Positions 1-56,290 of a stretch of DNA of 64,000 nucleotides are shown piece by piece. The notes below the pieces were generated by a model. The model saw only the letters and a list, made by a program, of their open reading frames with translations. It did no database searches and was not told the origin of the DNA. The number at the start of each line of letters is the position of its first letter. Position 1 is the first letter of the stretch. The translations under genes and the position numbers were made by a program. The DNA comes from Ashinkailepas kermadecensis (Eukaryota > Arthropoda > Thecostraca > Neolepadidae), in NCBI GenBank assembly GCA_034440615.1, contig JAOTOM010005155.1, forward strand, positions 646,001 through 710,000. Reading direction: 5' to 3'.

Positions 1-766
1 GATGTGGACAGCGGGGCCGTCCTGTCCGGCTGATGTGGACAGCGGGGCCGTCCTGTCCGGCTGATGCCGACAGCGGGGCCGTCCTGTCTGGCTGATGTGG
101 ACAGCGGGGCCGTCCTGTCCGGCTGATGTGGACAGCGGGGCCGCCCTGTCTGGCTGATGTCGACAGCGGGGCCGTCCTGTCTGGCTGATGTCGACAGCGG
201 GGCCGTCCTGTCCGGCTGATGCCGACAGCGGGGCCGTCCTGTCTGGCTGATGTGGACAGCGGGGCCGTCCTGTCCGGCTGATGTGGACAGCGGGGCCGTC
301 CTGTCCGGCTGATGTGGACAGCGGGGCCGCCCTGTCCGGCTGATGCCGACAGCGGGGCCGTCCTGTCCGGCTGATGTCGACAGCGGGGCCGTCCTGTCCG
401 GCTGATGTGGACAGCGGGGCCGCCCTGTCCGGCTGATGCCGACAGCGGGGCCGTCCTGTCCGGCTGATGTCGACAGCGGGGCCGTCCTGTCCGGCTGATG
501 TGGACAGCGGGGCCGTCCTGTCCGGCTGATGCCGACAGCGGGGCCGTCCTGTCTGGCTGATGTGGACAGCGGGGCCGTCCTGTCCGGCTGATGTGGACAG
601 CGGGGCCGCCCTGTCTGGCTGATGTCGACAGCGGGACCGTCCTGTCCGGCTGATGTGGACAGCGGGGCCGTCTTGTCCGGCTGATGTGGACAGCGGGGCC
701 GTCCTGTCCGGCTGATGCCGACAGCGGGCCGTCCTGTCTGACTGATGGCGACAGCGGGGCTGTCCG
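1..766. repeat. 31-bp minisatellite, about 24 copies
   Basis: Units with core GACAGCGGGGCCGTCCTGTC at a strict 31-bp period, running off the left edge. Copies vary mostly at one dinucleotide (TGG/TCG/CCG before ACAG) and at C/T in the tail. Each unit can fold: GGACAG pairs with CTGTCC across a GC-rich loop. The last copies (about 720-766) are shortened and degenerate. Confidence 0.97.
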
Positions 767-1189
767 AGGTGTGATCCGATAGTCGGGCCGCCGCCAGACA
801 ATGGCCCTAGCCGGACTCGGCATGTCGGAAACGTCGCCGGCTGGCCGCCTGCCCGGTCCGGAATACCAAGCGGCGGCCGGCCGGTGTGCCAGTCACCACA
901 GAGGTCGTATTCCACGCCGGTCATCATAAATCACGCGCCGCCAGTCGGGCATCGGCCGTGTTCGCGACTGCTCACCATGGACAGGTGCCGCGTGCCGCCG
1001 GACTCAGATGGCGCCGGCTCCTCAGCACCAGTGATGTCACCCTTCGGACCCGGGTGACGTCACGCCTCTCGGCCCGTGGCGGTGCGAGACGGCGACCGAG
1101 GCGCTTCTGATGGCCGATAGCAGCGGTCAGCGGTTATTTCACCAGCCAAGTGATGGCTTGGTCACCCAAACAGTCATGGCCGACGTCCG
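767..1189. other. CpG-rich unique sequence upstream of exon 1
   Basis: Non-repetitive GC-rich DNA between two arrays, with a perfect CRE palindrome TGACGTCA at 1055-1062. No exon homology was found; the short open frames look like GC-rich chance frames. Confidence 0.4.
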
Positions 1190-1610
1190 TCAGGTGACGC
1201 AATGACCTGGGCCAAGGTGACCCGAGGGATGGTGACCTGTCGCGGGGTGGCCTCACTGGTGAGTTGCGATGACCTAGGTTGATGACATATGGCGGAGTGG
1301 CCTGGCCGGCGACCTGTAACCTGTGCTGACCTGGTGTCGTGACATCGCGGGGTGGCATGAGTGGTGACCTGTGATCTGGGATGACCTGGGATGGTGACAT
1401 AGCGGGGTGGTATCACTGGGGGACCTGTGATCTGGGATGACCTGGGATGGTGACATAGCGGGGTGTCATGACTGGTGACCTGTGATCTGGGATGACCTGG
1501 GATGGTGACATAGCGGGGTGCCATCACTGGGGGACCTGTGATCTGGGATGACCTGGGATGGTGACATAGCGGGGTGGCATCACTGGTGACCTGTGGTGAC
1601 CTGATATGGT
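1190..1610. repeat. 56-bp minisatellite, about 4 close copies plus degenerate flank
   Basis: Units hold GATCTGGGATGACCTGGGAT and GGTGACATAGCGGGGTGG at ~56-bp spacing from about 1340 to 1600. Related but diverged GTGACCTG blocks extend back to 1190. The three overlapping minus-strand frames here are periodicity artefacts. Confidence 0.9.
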
Positions 1611-1853
1611 GGCCTGTCACTGGCAAGTTCGACTGATGGCTTGCTGTGAGGCGACCTGAGAGCTGGGTACCGTTGTATTCTTAAATGGTTAGGTTAGTGC
1701 TAGATAGCTGATTATGAGCGTGCCTCCACTCTACTGGACCCAAGCAGCAGCCCAACCCAAACCATGTGAGCAGCAACTGTCGTCAATGCCTATGTGTTTC
1801 CGCTGTTCAGTTACCTGCTGCCTCTCATCGTCTAACCAGCTCCTCTTCGGCAG

Positions 1854-46356
<44,503 letters not shown>

Positions 46357-47145
46357 AGCGCGCGCAGTCCGATAGACCCGATGACTCCATAGTGCATCAG
46401 CCCTGTGCCGTCGGCACAGGACGGCCGTTTGGCTGGTCTGTCTAGTGGTGGTCACGCCGACCGGGACGATCATGTCTGTGATATAGAGGTGGGCAATATG
46501 TGCACTGTGAGAGGGCGCTCCTGACCGCAACGCGTGCTTCTAGTCAACCGGCGGTGAGGCGCATGCCGTGCGGAAGATCTCCCGTGGCCGGGCGTCTGAT
46601 AAGGTGTTCCTCCGCTGCCGTATGCACACTCGTACACGTGCGAGCTCGGGCTCGTGCTCGTGCTGGCACAATGCTGTCAGAGGCAGAGTGGCAACCCGTG
46701 CCCACCCGTCGCCCGGTCCCGCCGCGAGACGCTGCCTTAGCTGCCGTCGTCGCCGGAATGTGTGACCCGACCTGACCTCGGGTCAGTTATTCGTCTAGCG
46801 GCGTGTGTCCCACTACACGTGATGTGGGCTCGGAAGGTCCAGACTGTCGGGGTGTTCCTCGCACTACTTACATCGACTGACAGAGCGCGTTTTTCTACGA
46901 GGAATGACGAGCGGCGGTGGCAGGTATTGGAGGGACGAGTGGTGCCCGAATGACTAGCAACGGTGGCAGCCAGCGGAAGGATAAGTGGTGTCCCAATGCT
47001 GCCCTTTGTACAGTTTGATATTGTTTCTACGTGTACTACAATGTTTGATAAAGGCTGGATGGAAGTGATTTGCTTTTAGTGCCTGTGTCATTTTATATGC
47101 TGAACTGTGATTATTAATAAACATATCCATGCGGTCATGGTGCTT
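46357..47145 (+). other. Probable DDR 3' UTR
   Basis: About 0.8 kb of unique sequence runs from the stop codon to the first AATAAA seen downstream (47116-47121). No acceptor or further coding homology was seen. The 3' limit is inferred, because a cleavage site cannot be fixed without transcripts. Confidence 0.45.
47116..47121 (+). terminator. Canonical poly(A) signal AATAAA after DDR
   Basis: Perfect AATAAA 760 bases after the stop, the first one noticed downstream of the last exon. Its position suits a metazoan 3' UTR; its use is not proven. Confidence 0.45.
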
Positions 47146-48825
47146 GTTTGTGCCCCTAAGGGATGGGGGACTGAACCCCACCCACCAGACACCACTCCTT
47201 TCGACGTGCAGCATTGAGGCTGATTTTCCCCCAATGCATTCATCGGTTCCGAAAGGAGAATACACTACTTTCATATCTTCCCGTCAGCTCTACCACCATT
47301 GAAAAAAGACCTACGACGAGTGTACGGGCGGCCTGTCAAAATGTTCGCAAATGTTGCTGTTCAGTGGGTCATATGCATAGAAATTACGAACATAGTGCAT
47401 TTCGTCGGATTATTTTATTATTCTAGAAAAGAGTGTGATATGCAGTTGCGCCTGTCAGCATAGCCGGTGCAACTGATCGCACAATATTAGCTGGTCCCTA
47501 TTTGTTCAGTTACTTATTGATGTTTAAAATGGGTTTCGGCTGTTTGCTTTATTTAGCAATTTGTGCACTGAGCATACAGTGAAATTGCGAGGAATCAAAC
47601 CACTCACGCCCGCTGTCTGTCAAGTGTTCTATATTCCTTGCGCCCAGTCAGCCTGTGGTTAAGCGGAAGCCTGCGCAGCGGCTTGAGCTTGTCGTACAAA
47701 CAGTAAGTACCAATTCCAGTCATTGCTCTCATTGTTGAACTATTTGGGAGGTCAACACATGGAATACTTTATTGCTAAGTTAAACAGGTACGCGATGATA
47801 TGCTGATTTTTCTCTCGATGCTTGCGGTCGCCTCACGTTGTGGAACGTGTTGCACACGTTCCGCATTCCATATTGTGTGGTGTGGATTATTAACTGCAGC
47901 AGCGGTACATGAGTGGGTTTGGAGCGTGGATAGACTCACACAAAAATGGCTGGCGAGGGCGAATGGCCTTCCTCGAGCAAGCATTGACACCTGACGTAAC
48001 TGCTAAATACAGTAAAGCGCTGCTTGTTGTACTGACATGCATTATTTGATACCGATGGCTGATTGACAAACACACACGCAAGGGCGTATACGTGCAAGCA
48101 CACGCATACTCTCACGCACACGCACAATATCGCTGCCGCCACCCGCTGTCATTTGCCAGCGTGATTACTTAGCTGTACGGCATCTAATCATTGGCTCGCT
48201 GAGCGGAGATGCCACGGGCGAAGGTTCTGCTACAGTCTAGAGTACTAGCGCATGCACAACAATGCAGAATGCGAAGTCGTATATAAGAAGATACAAAGAA
48301 GTGTCGGTGGAGACTATTGCTGCACTCGAGACAATCAGGAGTACCCGAGAGCCTGCCAAGTGTACGTAAGCTAAAGCGTACAGGGTGCAGCCTCGATTCG
48401 TGCTTCGATTCGTATTGAGATCATTAAATGGCGCCACTAGCAAATGCAGCGAAATCTTGAGAAACCCATGCTTTACTTGAGAGCCAGAAGAAGCCGGAAG
48501 AGTGAGAGCCTACAAGAAATGGGATTGAGGTATTAGCGATGCCAACGGGGTTAGAACAGCATCGAGAGGAAGAATCGGCCACCGCCAGCTGCAGTGGCGA
48601 AGCCGCAACGCCGTCACGACGGAGTAGGCGATTGAGTCAGGCCGCTCCGAGAAGGGAGCTTCACAGCAGGTAAGCGTCGCAAAGCATACGCTGCCAGTAG
48701 CGACTACGAAGCGGAAACAACCGGAGGCTGTTGGAACTTGTGCCTAGCTGCATGATAAGAATATAATACAAAAATGGACCGATAGACCCACACAATTGAG
48801 GAGCAAATAAAAAATTCACCAGAAA

Positions 48826-49400
48826 TTGGACCAACTAGCTAAAAATAAAAACTGTCAAGCTCAGAAGATGGATCGGATGGTACGAGAAATCAGTGAGCAG
48901 GTTCAACTGGTTGAGAAGAAGCTAAACCCTGAGATTCTCAGGCTTGATCAACAGGCGGATATCATGCAGGAACAGCTGCATCAGAAAACAGGAGCTCAGT
49001 GGGACCAGGCACGGCAGGAGACTCGAGCCTGCAAGACAGCTCCCAAGGCGGCCAGCGCAGCCCCACCACCGACCGTCTGCGGCAGCGCCGGCTTTCGTTC
49101 CCAGCTCTGACACGTGCAGCTGCGTCTGACGTCACAGAACTCCATTGATCAGTCCCCAGACACAGCCGGGAAATCCCGAGGCTCGACGGTAAGACAACAT
49201 GGGAATGCACCTCAGCCGGTTGAAGACTGCCTGCCTGCGTAAACGACTGGACCGTCGATCAGAGGCCGTGATAAATTAGCACCAGCATCGGGGGACCGGC
49301 ACCGACACTGCTGGGGAACATGTCCGGAGAAGATCGGCTAGACAGAAAACCGACCAGCCGAAGACATGCTGGCGGCGGCCCTGCAGAACAGATTCGGTTC
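48826..49400 (+). pseudogene. gag-like remnant: coiled coil then capsid-type motifs
   Basis: A Gln/Glu-rich helix (MDRMVREISEQVQLVEKKL onward) is typical of a gag N-terminus. The next part, in shifted frames, has IPRLDGKTTWE (about 49170-49205), then NDW, then GGPAPTLLGNMSGEDR (about 49290-49335). This is the order seen in Gypsy-type gag proteins (DGKT.W..., ..GPA...L). Two stop codons and at least two frame changes show it is dead. Confidence 0.6.
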
Positions 49401-49589
49401 GGCGATGGGCACCAACAGCATCAGAGTCGCGTGCGTCCAGACACCATGCTCCGGAGAGCGATCTTCACAAAGGCGAAGCTAGTGCACAGGCTGCATGGAT
49501 GGAGCGGCAGACCAACGGCGAGACGGTGGAGGACAGGCGATGTTCGTGGTCTCGACGAGCTTGTTGTGCCCACCCTTCAACATGATTAG

Positions 49590-50350
49590 CAAGATCTATT
49601 CATGTTCGTTGAGGCCCCCCAACATGAAGCTGGTGCACCAACAGCCGGAGGCGCTGTCCGAGAACCGCGATCATCAAGCTCAACTGGCAGGTCTTCAAGG
49701 AGGCAAAGCTGCACCGCGTCAACGAGAAGAGCATGCCGCTGCTGCAGGACCAGAAGCGGAGGCCAAGCACCGACTCGGACCTCCGCGCCATCGCTGCCCA
49801 ACAGGCAGTCGGCCATTCTACGGAAGTTTCACATCCTCTTGCTGCTCAACTGGAACGCGATCGGCGGGGAGGTGAACCAGTTCAGCCACAGCGACGACGA
49901 ATGCAACGGCTGCGGAACGCTCCCGATGCGCAGCCGAAGCAGCCCACGCCGATGGGTCTGCTGGCGCTGGGCGTGACGGAGCAGCAGCGGCCGTCGGCGG
50001 CCGAGCTGTTGCAGCAGCAGTGCGCCAAGCCGGGCGACGGCAAGCCGTGCATCTGGCCGCTCGCCGCCAGTCTTGAGCGCTGCCGATCCAGCTCCGACCC
50101 GATCAAAATAGCCAACAGTCTCCGTCGCAGCCGCCTCCGTAACAGCCGCCGCCGCCGTCGCTACAGTTCCAACAGGAACAGGAGGAGCAGGAGAGCAACA
50201 GGGAGGCGTAGCCATAGTGGCAGCAGTGCAGGGTTGCTGATCTCCCAGCTCATCCTGCCACGTCTCGATTTTCCGCACGCGTCTAACACCACCGGTAGCG
50301 ACTTCACGTCGCTCTTCCACGTCTTTCACGATGGAAGGCGACGAGGCCGA
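49590..50350 (+). other. GC-rich Gln/Arg-rich unassigned open stretch
   Basis: Overlapping frames of 60-210 codons, rich in Gln, Ala, Arg and Ser, with no motif that I recognise. It may be the degraded 3' part of the gag or an unrelated fragment. No coding call is made. Confidence 0.3.
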
Positions 50351-51435
50351 CCCGCCCGGTGACCGGGAGAGATCGGGGCAGTGCTGCAGCTATCTGACGT
50401 CGCGGGATCTTAGGAACGGTACGGCAGAGGGAGCGACTGCTGGTCGGAGTGTCTCCGCACCAGATGCCACCATGCCGTACCGTGGAACATCGGGCAATAT
50501 GGCCGCCCGATCGTTTAAATGTTTGATGTGGTTATGCTTGCGGTCAGGAGATCCACCGTTGTGTTTTCGTCATTGCGTGTCGTAGTAGGTTAATAGTCTT
50601 CATTGTTTTTGCTGTTTGCGCTTCGTAGCGGTTATTGATGTAAGCTTTCCGGGGACGAATCGAAGGCTTAGGAGAGACCATAACAAAACGAAAACCGCTG
50701 GCGTCTTCCGCTTCGGCTGCACGATGGGTAGTCGTGGGTGAACGATCAAAGGTTGGTTTATCAACTAATGTATTCATAGTCTATGGACATGACTCTATTT
50801 ATGAACACAGTTACCATACTTATGGTGTACGAACAGAACACATACAATAAATGCAGGGCGTCAGTAATTCAACATAGCTACAGCCATCATTCTTAGCCAT
50901 TAGTCTTTGCATAAAAGAGCGAGGCACTAAGTAAGTTTGTGTGCTCATATTAATGTAATCACTCATTCATGTTTCGAGTCAATCGGCAAAGCTTGCCCAC
51001 ATTCAACGACATTCAAGAGCATTCGTGCATGCAGAACAATCTCGAATGCAACGACCAGACGAAGCCGGAACGGTGGTGCCCGCAGCAATGTATGTTCCAT
51101 CGAGTACTAACAGACCAAATAACTAACGTGTTCATGTCGGGTATTGTCAGCCAGTAGGAATAGAACCACAAGTATGTCGTTTGAAGTTCCATTACGCTAG
51201 TTTCCTTTCTCGCTCCTTGGCCCGGCAGTCACTTGCGTATTTTCCTCATACCTACACGAGTCGCTGAGTGTGTGGAGGGGGCGGGGCTTATTAGCCCACT
51301 TCCGTAACACCGACACCAGTGGATAGATCGAAATGATGCAAGGTGCAATGAATGGTCTGACAAAAGGAGATTTATTTTTTTGTTGGCATCGAGCTGGCCA
51401 ATGACGTCACAAGTCAGGCCAATAAAACAAAAAAA
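50351..51435. other. Unique intergenic DNA
   Basis: I see no gene or element here. AT-rich with a perfect TGACGTCA at 51402-51409. Confidence 0.6.
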
Positions 51436-51602
51436 ATGTTGGGTTGGTTCTTGGTTTTACGACACGTCGACCGTTGAGTCATGTAGCGTCGCCAATCTCT
51501 CACGCCGATTGGTCGCGGGCGAAGAGTAGCGACAGGTGAGACTCGAACCCACAACCTTTCGATTGTGAGACGAGCATCTTACCCCTAGACCACTCGTCCC
51601 CC
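51436..51602 (-). mobile_element. tRNA-Val-like SINE, copy 2
   Basis: On the minus strand from about 51600: GGACGAGTGGTCTAGGGG (A box), TCTCACAATCGAAAGG (anticodon arm close to tRNA-Val-CAC), GGTTCGAGTCT (B box), a ~65-bp body, then GTCGACGTGTCGTAAAACC and an A/T-rich end. The tail matches the copy at 40770. A tRNA gene is excluded because there is no acceptor-stem complement. Confidence 0.75.
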
Positions 51603-51796
51603 CAAAAAATGTTGTTTCGAACAAATGCTTAGCCGTAGAAGATGTGATGAAAATATGAAGCATACTTATCACTCATTAACATGTCTGAGATTTGCACATA
51701 CCACATGCTTTTCATCAAATCAGGTCGAGATCATGTTAGGTCATATTCAGTCACTGCGCATTTGCATGATCTGTTGCTCGAGATAAATGTTTGTCG

Positions 51797-52027
51797 GTTA
51801 GATTACGTTAAATTACGTTAGATTACGTTAGATTACGGTAGATTACGTTAGATTACGTTAGATTACGTTAGATTACGTAGATTACGTTAGATTACGTTAG
51901 ATTACGTTAGATTACGTTAGATTACGTTAGATTACGTCAGATTACGTCAGATTACGTTAGATTACGTTATATTACGTTAGATTACGTTAGATTACGTTAA
52001 ATTACGTTAGATTTCGTTAGATTACGC
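51797..52027. repeat. 10-bp minisatellite GTTAGATTAC, about 23 copies
   Basis: Strict decamers with occasional G-to-A or T-to-C changes and one short unit near 51880. It reads as alternating pentamers TTAGA and TTACG. Confidence 0.97.
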
Positions 52028-52029
52028 GC

Positions 52030-53610
52030 TAGGTGGGTAAGTCGATATAATATAGTCGAATATAATATATCTCCACATGTGACCAACACGTGACCAAGGG
52101 GTGTGTTGTTCAATTCCATCATAGAGCACCATCGTCTCGTGCCAAATAGGGGAAGGGATAGGAAGGTACCCAGCCAGTGTTGTCATGGCCACAATTATGC
52201 AAGAGACACGCAAAATATATACTACATCAAACGATATAGAAAGCTGCATCAAGTTCTTCACAGAAACATGGTAAACTGCATGCTAGTATGCCACGCTACA
52301 TGTGCTATGTTACCTGTCAAGCTACATATGCAAGGCTATATTATCACTCCTTTCGTTTGGTTATTATACCAGTGTAATGGTCGTGGACATATCTAGAGAA
52401 ATTGTTTGTGATCAACTGAAATTCTGTGTCCATGTTATTCTATAAAATCGCAGTTGGATATCTTGAACATAATTTTGCAAATTATGACAACGGAATTTTA
52501 CCCAGGTTGCCGTCTAATGACTTCAGGGATGATGCTTGGTCACCTTCTGAATCACTGATAGGTAAAAGATCAAGAAATGAGCACATGGGCTTTGTAAGCG
52601 CAGCCAAACACGAACGAACAGTGTCACAGCGAGGATTTTGTTAAGGGGCACCGACGTCTCAAATACTATTATAGAACCGAAAACGTATTCTCGTTCTCGG
52701 TTAAAATTCCCGTTTGCTGTGCTGCAAATCCCAAATTGTCTTGTTGATCTAATATACATATGTTGCTAAGGGGACCCGAGGCATCGGGCCCCCTTTGCTT
52801 CACCTCTGCTCACGAACACCAGAAATTCACGAATGCAGAGCATGCGTCAACTTGACTTGCATGCACTTCACCTTGCATGACCTTGAGTCAGGTTATGTAT
52901 TGGTCAGATTGATCTGGCACACTTGAAGATATGATAAACAACTACATGCTCGTCATCATCGCGTGCAGTGATTCATTTTAGCAATTCGTTGACCAGGCCA
53001 CTGATGATGAAATATGCGCACTTATAAATGCCCTGATGACGTCATATTGACATTACCTAAAATGGCACTGAACTAATTTGTGTCCAAAACGTAGCCTAGC
53101 TGTTCATTTCAAGGTATTGAAAGTAAGGGCACGCTGGCGGTAGCGGTTCCCACGCTTTTCAAGAAAACCCAACGGAGTGAGGGTGGGGCCTAAAAAATCC
53201 TCCACAGTGACTCGCCGGTTGAGCTGAAACGTGAGTCCCGGCTTTCCCCTGAAATAATATTCGGTCACTAGCCGTGAACGCTATCAATACGAGGGCACAC
53301 ACTGCCACAAGATCCATGCGGCGTCCAGCTCCGCTCCGCAGAACTGCAAAGTGGATGAACTATTTTGCACGAACTCTTGATTGAAATAGCGTTTAGACCT
53401 CTTGTATTCCGAACACCATCCGTATTGCGTCATAAGTTGGGACCATGATAGCTCGCCACGATCGCACTGCGGCTTTTAATCAAGTTTGAAGTTTCTGCGT
53501 CTTGCATTAATATCACCGTCCGCCGAGACAGAAAATTATATTGCGGTGGAGAGATAAGAGCGGCTGGGTGGGCGTCGCTCCCAGCGGCACTTCGGAGCCA
53601 GCCACCGCGC
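52030..53610. other. Unique AT-rich intergenic DNA
   Basis: No exon, RNA gene or repeat recognised. TGACGTCA at 53037-53044. Confidence 0.6.
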
Positions 53611-53611
53611 C

Positions 53612-55892
53612 GGCACCGTCACATCCGTGACAGCAGAGCATCAGAGTCACGGCACCGTCACATCCGTAACAGCAGAGCATCAGAGTCACGGCACCGTCAC
53701 ATCCGTGACAGCAGAGTATCAGAGAGTTACGGCACCGTCACATCCGTGACAGGAGAACATCAGAGAGTCACGACACCATCACATCCGTCACAGCAGAGCA
53801 TCAGAGTCACGGCACCGTCACATCCGTGACAGGAGAACATCAGAGAGTCACGACACCGTCACATCCGTCACAGCAGAACATCAGAGAGTTACGGCACCGT
53901 CACATCCGTGACAGGAGAACATCAGAGAGTCACGACACCGTCACATCCGTCACAGCAGAACATCAGAGAGTTACGGCACCGTCACATCCGTGACAGGAGA
54001 ACATCAGAGAGTCACGACACCGTCACATCCGTCACAGCAGAACATCAGAGAGTTACGGCACCGTCACATCCGTGACAGGAGAACATCAGAGAGTCACGAC
54101 ACCGTCACATCCGTCACAGCAGAACATCAGAGAGTTACGGCACCGTCACATCCGTGACAGCAGAGTATCAGAGTCACGGCACCGTCACATCCGTCACAGC
54201 AGAACATCAGAGAGTTACGGCACCGTCACATCCGTGACAACAGAGTATCAGAGAGTCACGGCACCGTCACATCCGTAACAGCAGAGTATCAGAGTCACGG
54301 CACCGTCACATCCGTGACAGGAGAACATCAGAGAGTCACGACACCGTCACATCCGTGACAGCAGAGCATCAGAGTCACGGCACCGTCACATCCGTGACAG
54401 GAGAACATCAGAGAGTCACGACACCGTCACATCCGTGACAGCAGAGTATCAGAGAGTTACGGCACCGTCACATCCGTGACAGGAGAACATCAGAGAGTCA
54501 CGACACCGTCACATCCGTAACAGGAGAACATCAGAGAGTTACGGCACCGTCTCTGATGTCCGTAACAGCAGAGTATCAGAGAGTCACGGCGCCGTCACAT
54601 CCGTGACAGCAGAGCATCAGAGTCACGGCACCGTCACATCCGTGACAACAGAGCATCAGAGTCCACGGCGCCGTCACATCCGTGACAGCAGAGTATCAGA
54701 GTCACGTCACCATCACATCCGTGACAACAGAGTATCAGAGAGTTACGGCACCGTCACATCCGTGACAGGAGAACATCAGAGAGTCACGACACCGTCACAT
54801 CCGTAACAGGAGAACATCAGAGAGTTACGGCACCGTCTCTGATGTCCGTAACAGCAGAGTATCAGAGAGTCACGGCGCCGTCACATCCGTGACAACAGAG
54901 TATCAGAGTCACGGCACCGTCACATCCGTGACAGGAGAACATCAGAGAGTTACGGCGCCGTCTCTGATGTCCGTAACAGCAGAGTATCAGAGAGTCACGG
55001 CGCCGTCACCTCCGTGACAGCAGAGTATCAGAGAGTCACGGCGCCGTCACATCCGTGACAGCAGAGTATCAGAGAGTTACGGCACCGTCACATCCGTAAC
55101 AGCAGAGTATCAGAGTCACGGCGCCGTCACATCCGTGACAGCAGAGTATCAGAGAGTCACGGCGCCATCACATCCGTGACAGCAGAGTATCAGATAGTCA
55201 CGGCACCGTCACATCCGTGACAGCAGAGTATCAGAGTCACGGCACCGTCACATCCGTGACAGCAGAGTATCAGAGTCACGGCACCGTCACATCCGTGACA
55301 GCAGAGTATCAGAGTCACGGCACCGTCACATCCGTGACAGCAGAGTATCAGAATCACGGCACCGTCACATCCGTAACAGCAGAGTATCAGAGTTACGGCG
55401 CCGTCACATCCGTAACAGCAGAGTATCAGAGTTACGGTACCGTCACATCCGTAACAGCAGAGTATCAGAGTCACGGCGCCGTCACATCCGTGACAGCAGA
55501 GTATCAGAGAGTCACGGCGCCGTCACATCCGTGACAGCAGAGTATCAGAGAGTCACGGCGCCGTCACATCCGTGACAGCAGAGTATCAGAGAGTCACGGC
55601 GCCGCCACATCCGTGACAGCAGAGTATCAGAGTCACGGCACCGTCACATCCGTGACATCAGAGTATCAGAGTCACGGCACCGTCACATCCGTGACAGCAG
55701 AGTATCAGAGTCACGGCACCGTCACATCCGTAACAGCAGAGTATCAGAGTTACGGCACCGTCACATCCGTAACAGCAGAGTATCAGAGTCACGGCACCGT
55801 CACATCCGTGACAGCAGAGTATCAGAGTACCGGCGCCGTCACATCCGTGACAGCAGAGTATCAGAGTCACGGCGCCGCCACATCCGTGACAT
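53612..55892. repeat. 39-41 bp minisatellite, about 57 copies (2.3 kb)
   Basis: Units hold GGCACCGTCACATCCGTGAC, AGCAGAGTATCAGA and GTCAC. Two main subtypes differ by an extra GAG (39 versus 41 bp) and by GAGTATCAG/GAACATCAG. CCGTGAC and GTCACGG flank each AGCAGAGTATCAGA as an inverted pair. A higher-order pattern is visible: subtypes alternate at 53750-54200, while 55200-55480 is a run of homogeneous 39-bp units. Confidence 0.97.
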
Positions 55893-55904
55893 GAGCCAAG
55901 GCGC

Positions 55905-56290
55905 AGCATCCGAGGACGGCGACACAGTGTCAGAGGACCGAGGCACAGCACCAGAGGACCGTGGCACAGCGTCAGAGAACCGCTGCACAGTGTCAGAGAA
56001 CCGCGACATAGTATCAGAGGACCGGGGCAGCATATCTTAATTTCGCGACACAGTGCTAGAAGACTGCGGCAGTGTCAGAGGATCGTTGCACGGTGTCAGA
56101 ACCGGCGGCACAGTGTCAGAGGACCGCGGCACAGTGTCAGAGGACCGTGGTACAGTATGAGAGGACTGCGGCAGTGTCAGAGGACAGTTACACAGTGTCA
56201 GAGGACCGCGGCACAGTGTCAGAGAGAACCGCGGCACAGTGTCAGTGAACCGCGGCAGTGTCAGAGAACTGTAACAACTATCAGAGAACC
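55905..56290. repeat. 23-bp minisatellite, about 16 copies
   Basis: Units CAGTGTCAGAGGACCGCGGC plus ACA, with AGAACCG variants; it abuts the larger array and shares its TCAGAG word. Confidence 0.93.

Larger units (their letters stand above)
48150..50350 (+). mobile_element. Decayed Ty3/Gypsy-like LTR retroelement fragment (LTR-like leader and gag)
   Basis: In order: a TATA box TATATAAG (48280-48287), a putative LTR end near 48423, a primer-binding-site-like TGGCGCC (48429-48435), a short gag-like start (48539), a coiled-coil segment (48826-49110), and gag motifs at 49170-49335. No protease, reverse transcriptase or right LTR is seen. Boundaries are approximate, and the 49600-50350 part is assigned only by continuity. 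Confidence 0.6.

Noticed and set aside
1..766. CRISPR-like array
   Set aside because: Units are contiguous with no unique spacers, in a eukaryotic context; the same applies to every other array here.
51540..51602. A minus-strand tRNA-Val(CAC) gene
   Set aside because: D, anticodon and T regions look tRNA-like but there is no 3' acceptor strand; a SINE body and tail follow.
55190..55534. 13-residue periodic frames on both strands
   Set aside because: A 39-bp unit equals 13 codons and gives open frames on both strands; no start context or unique domain.
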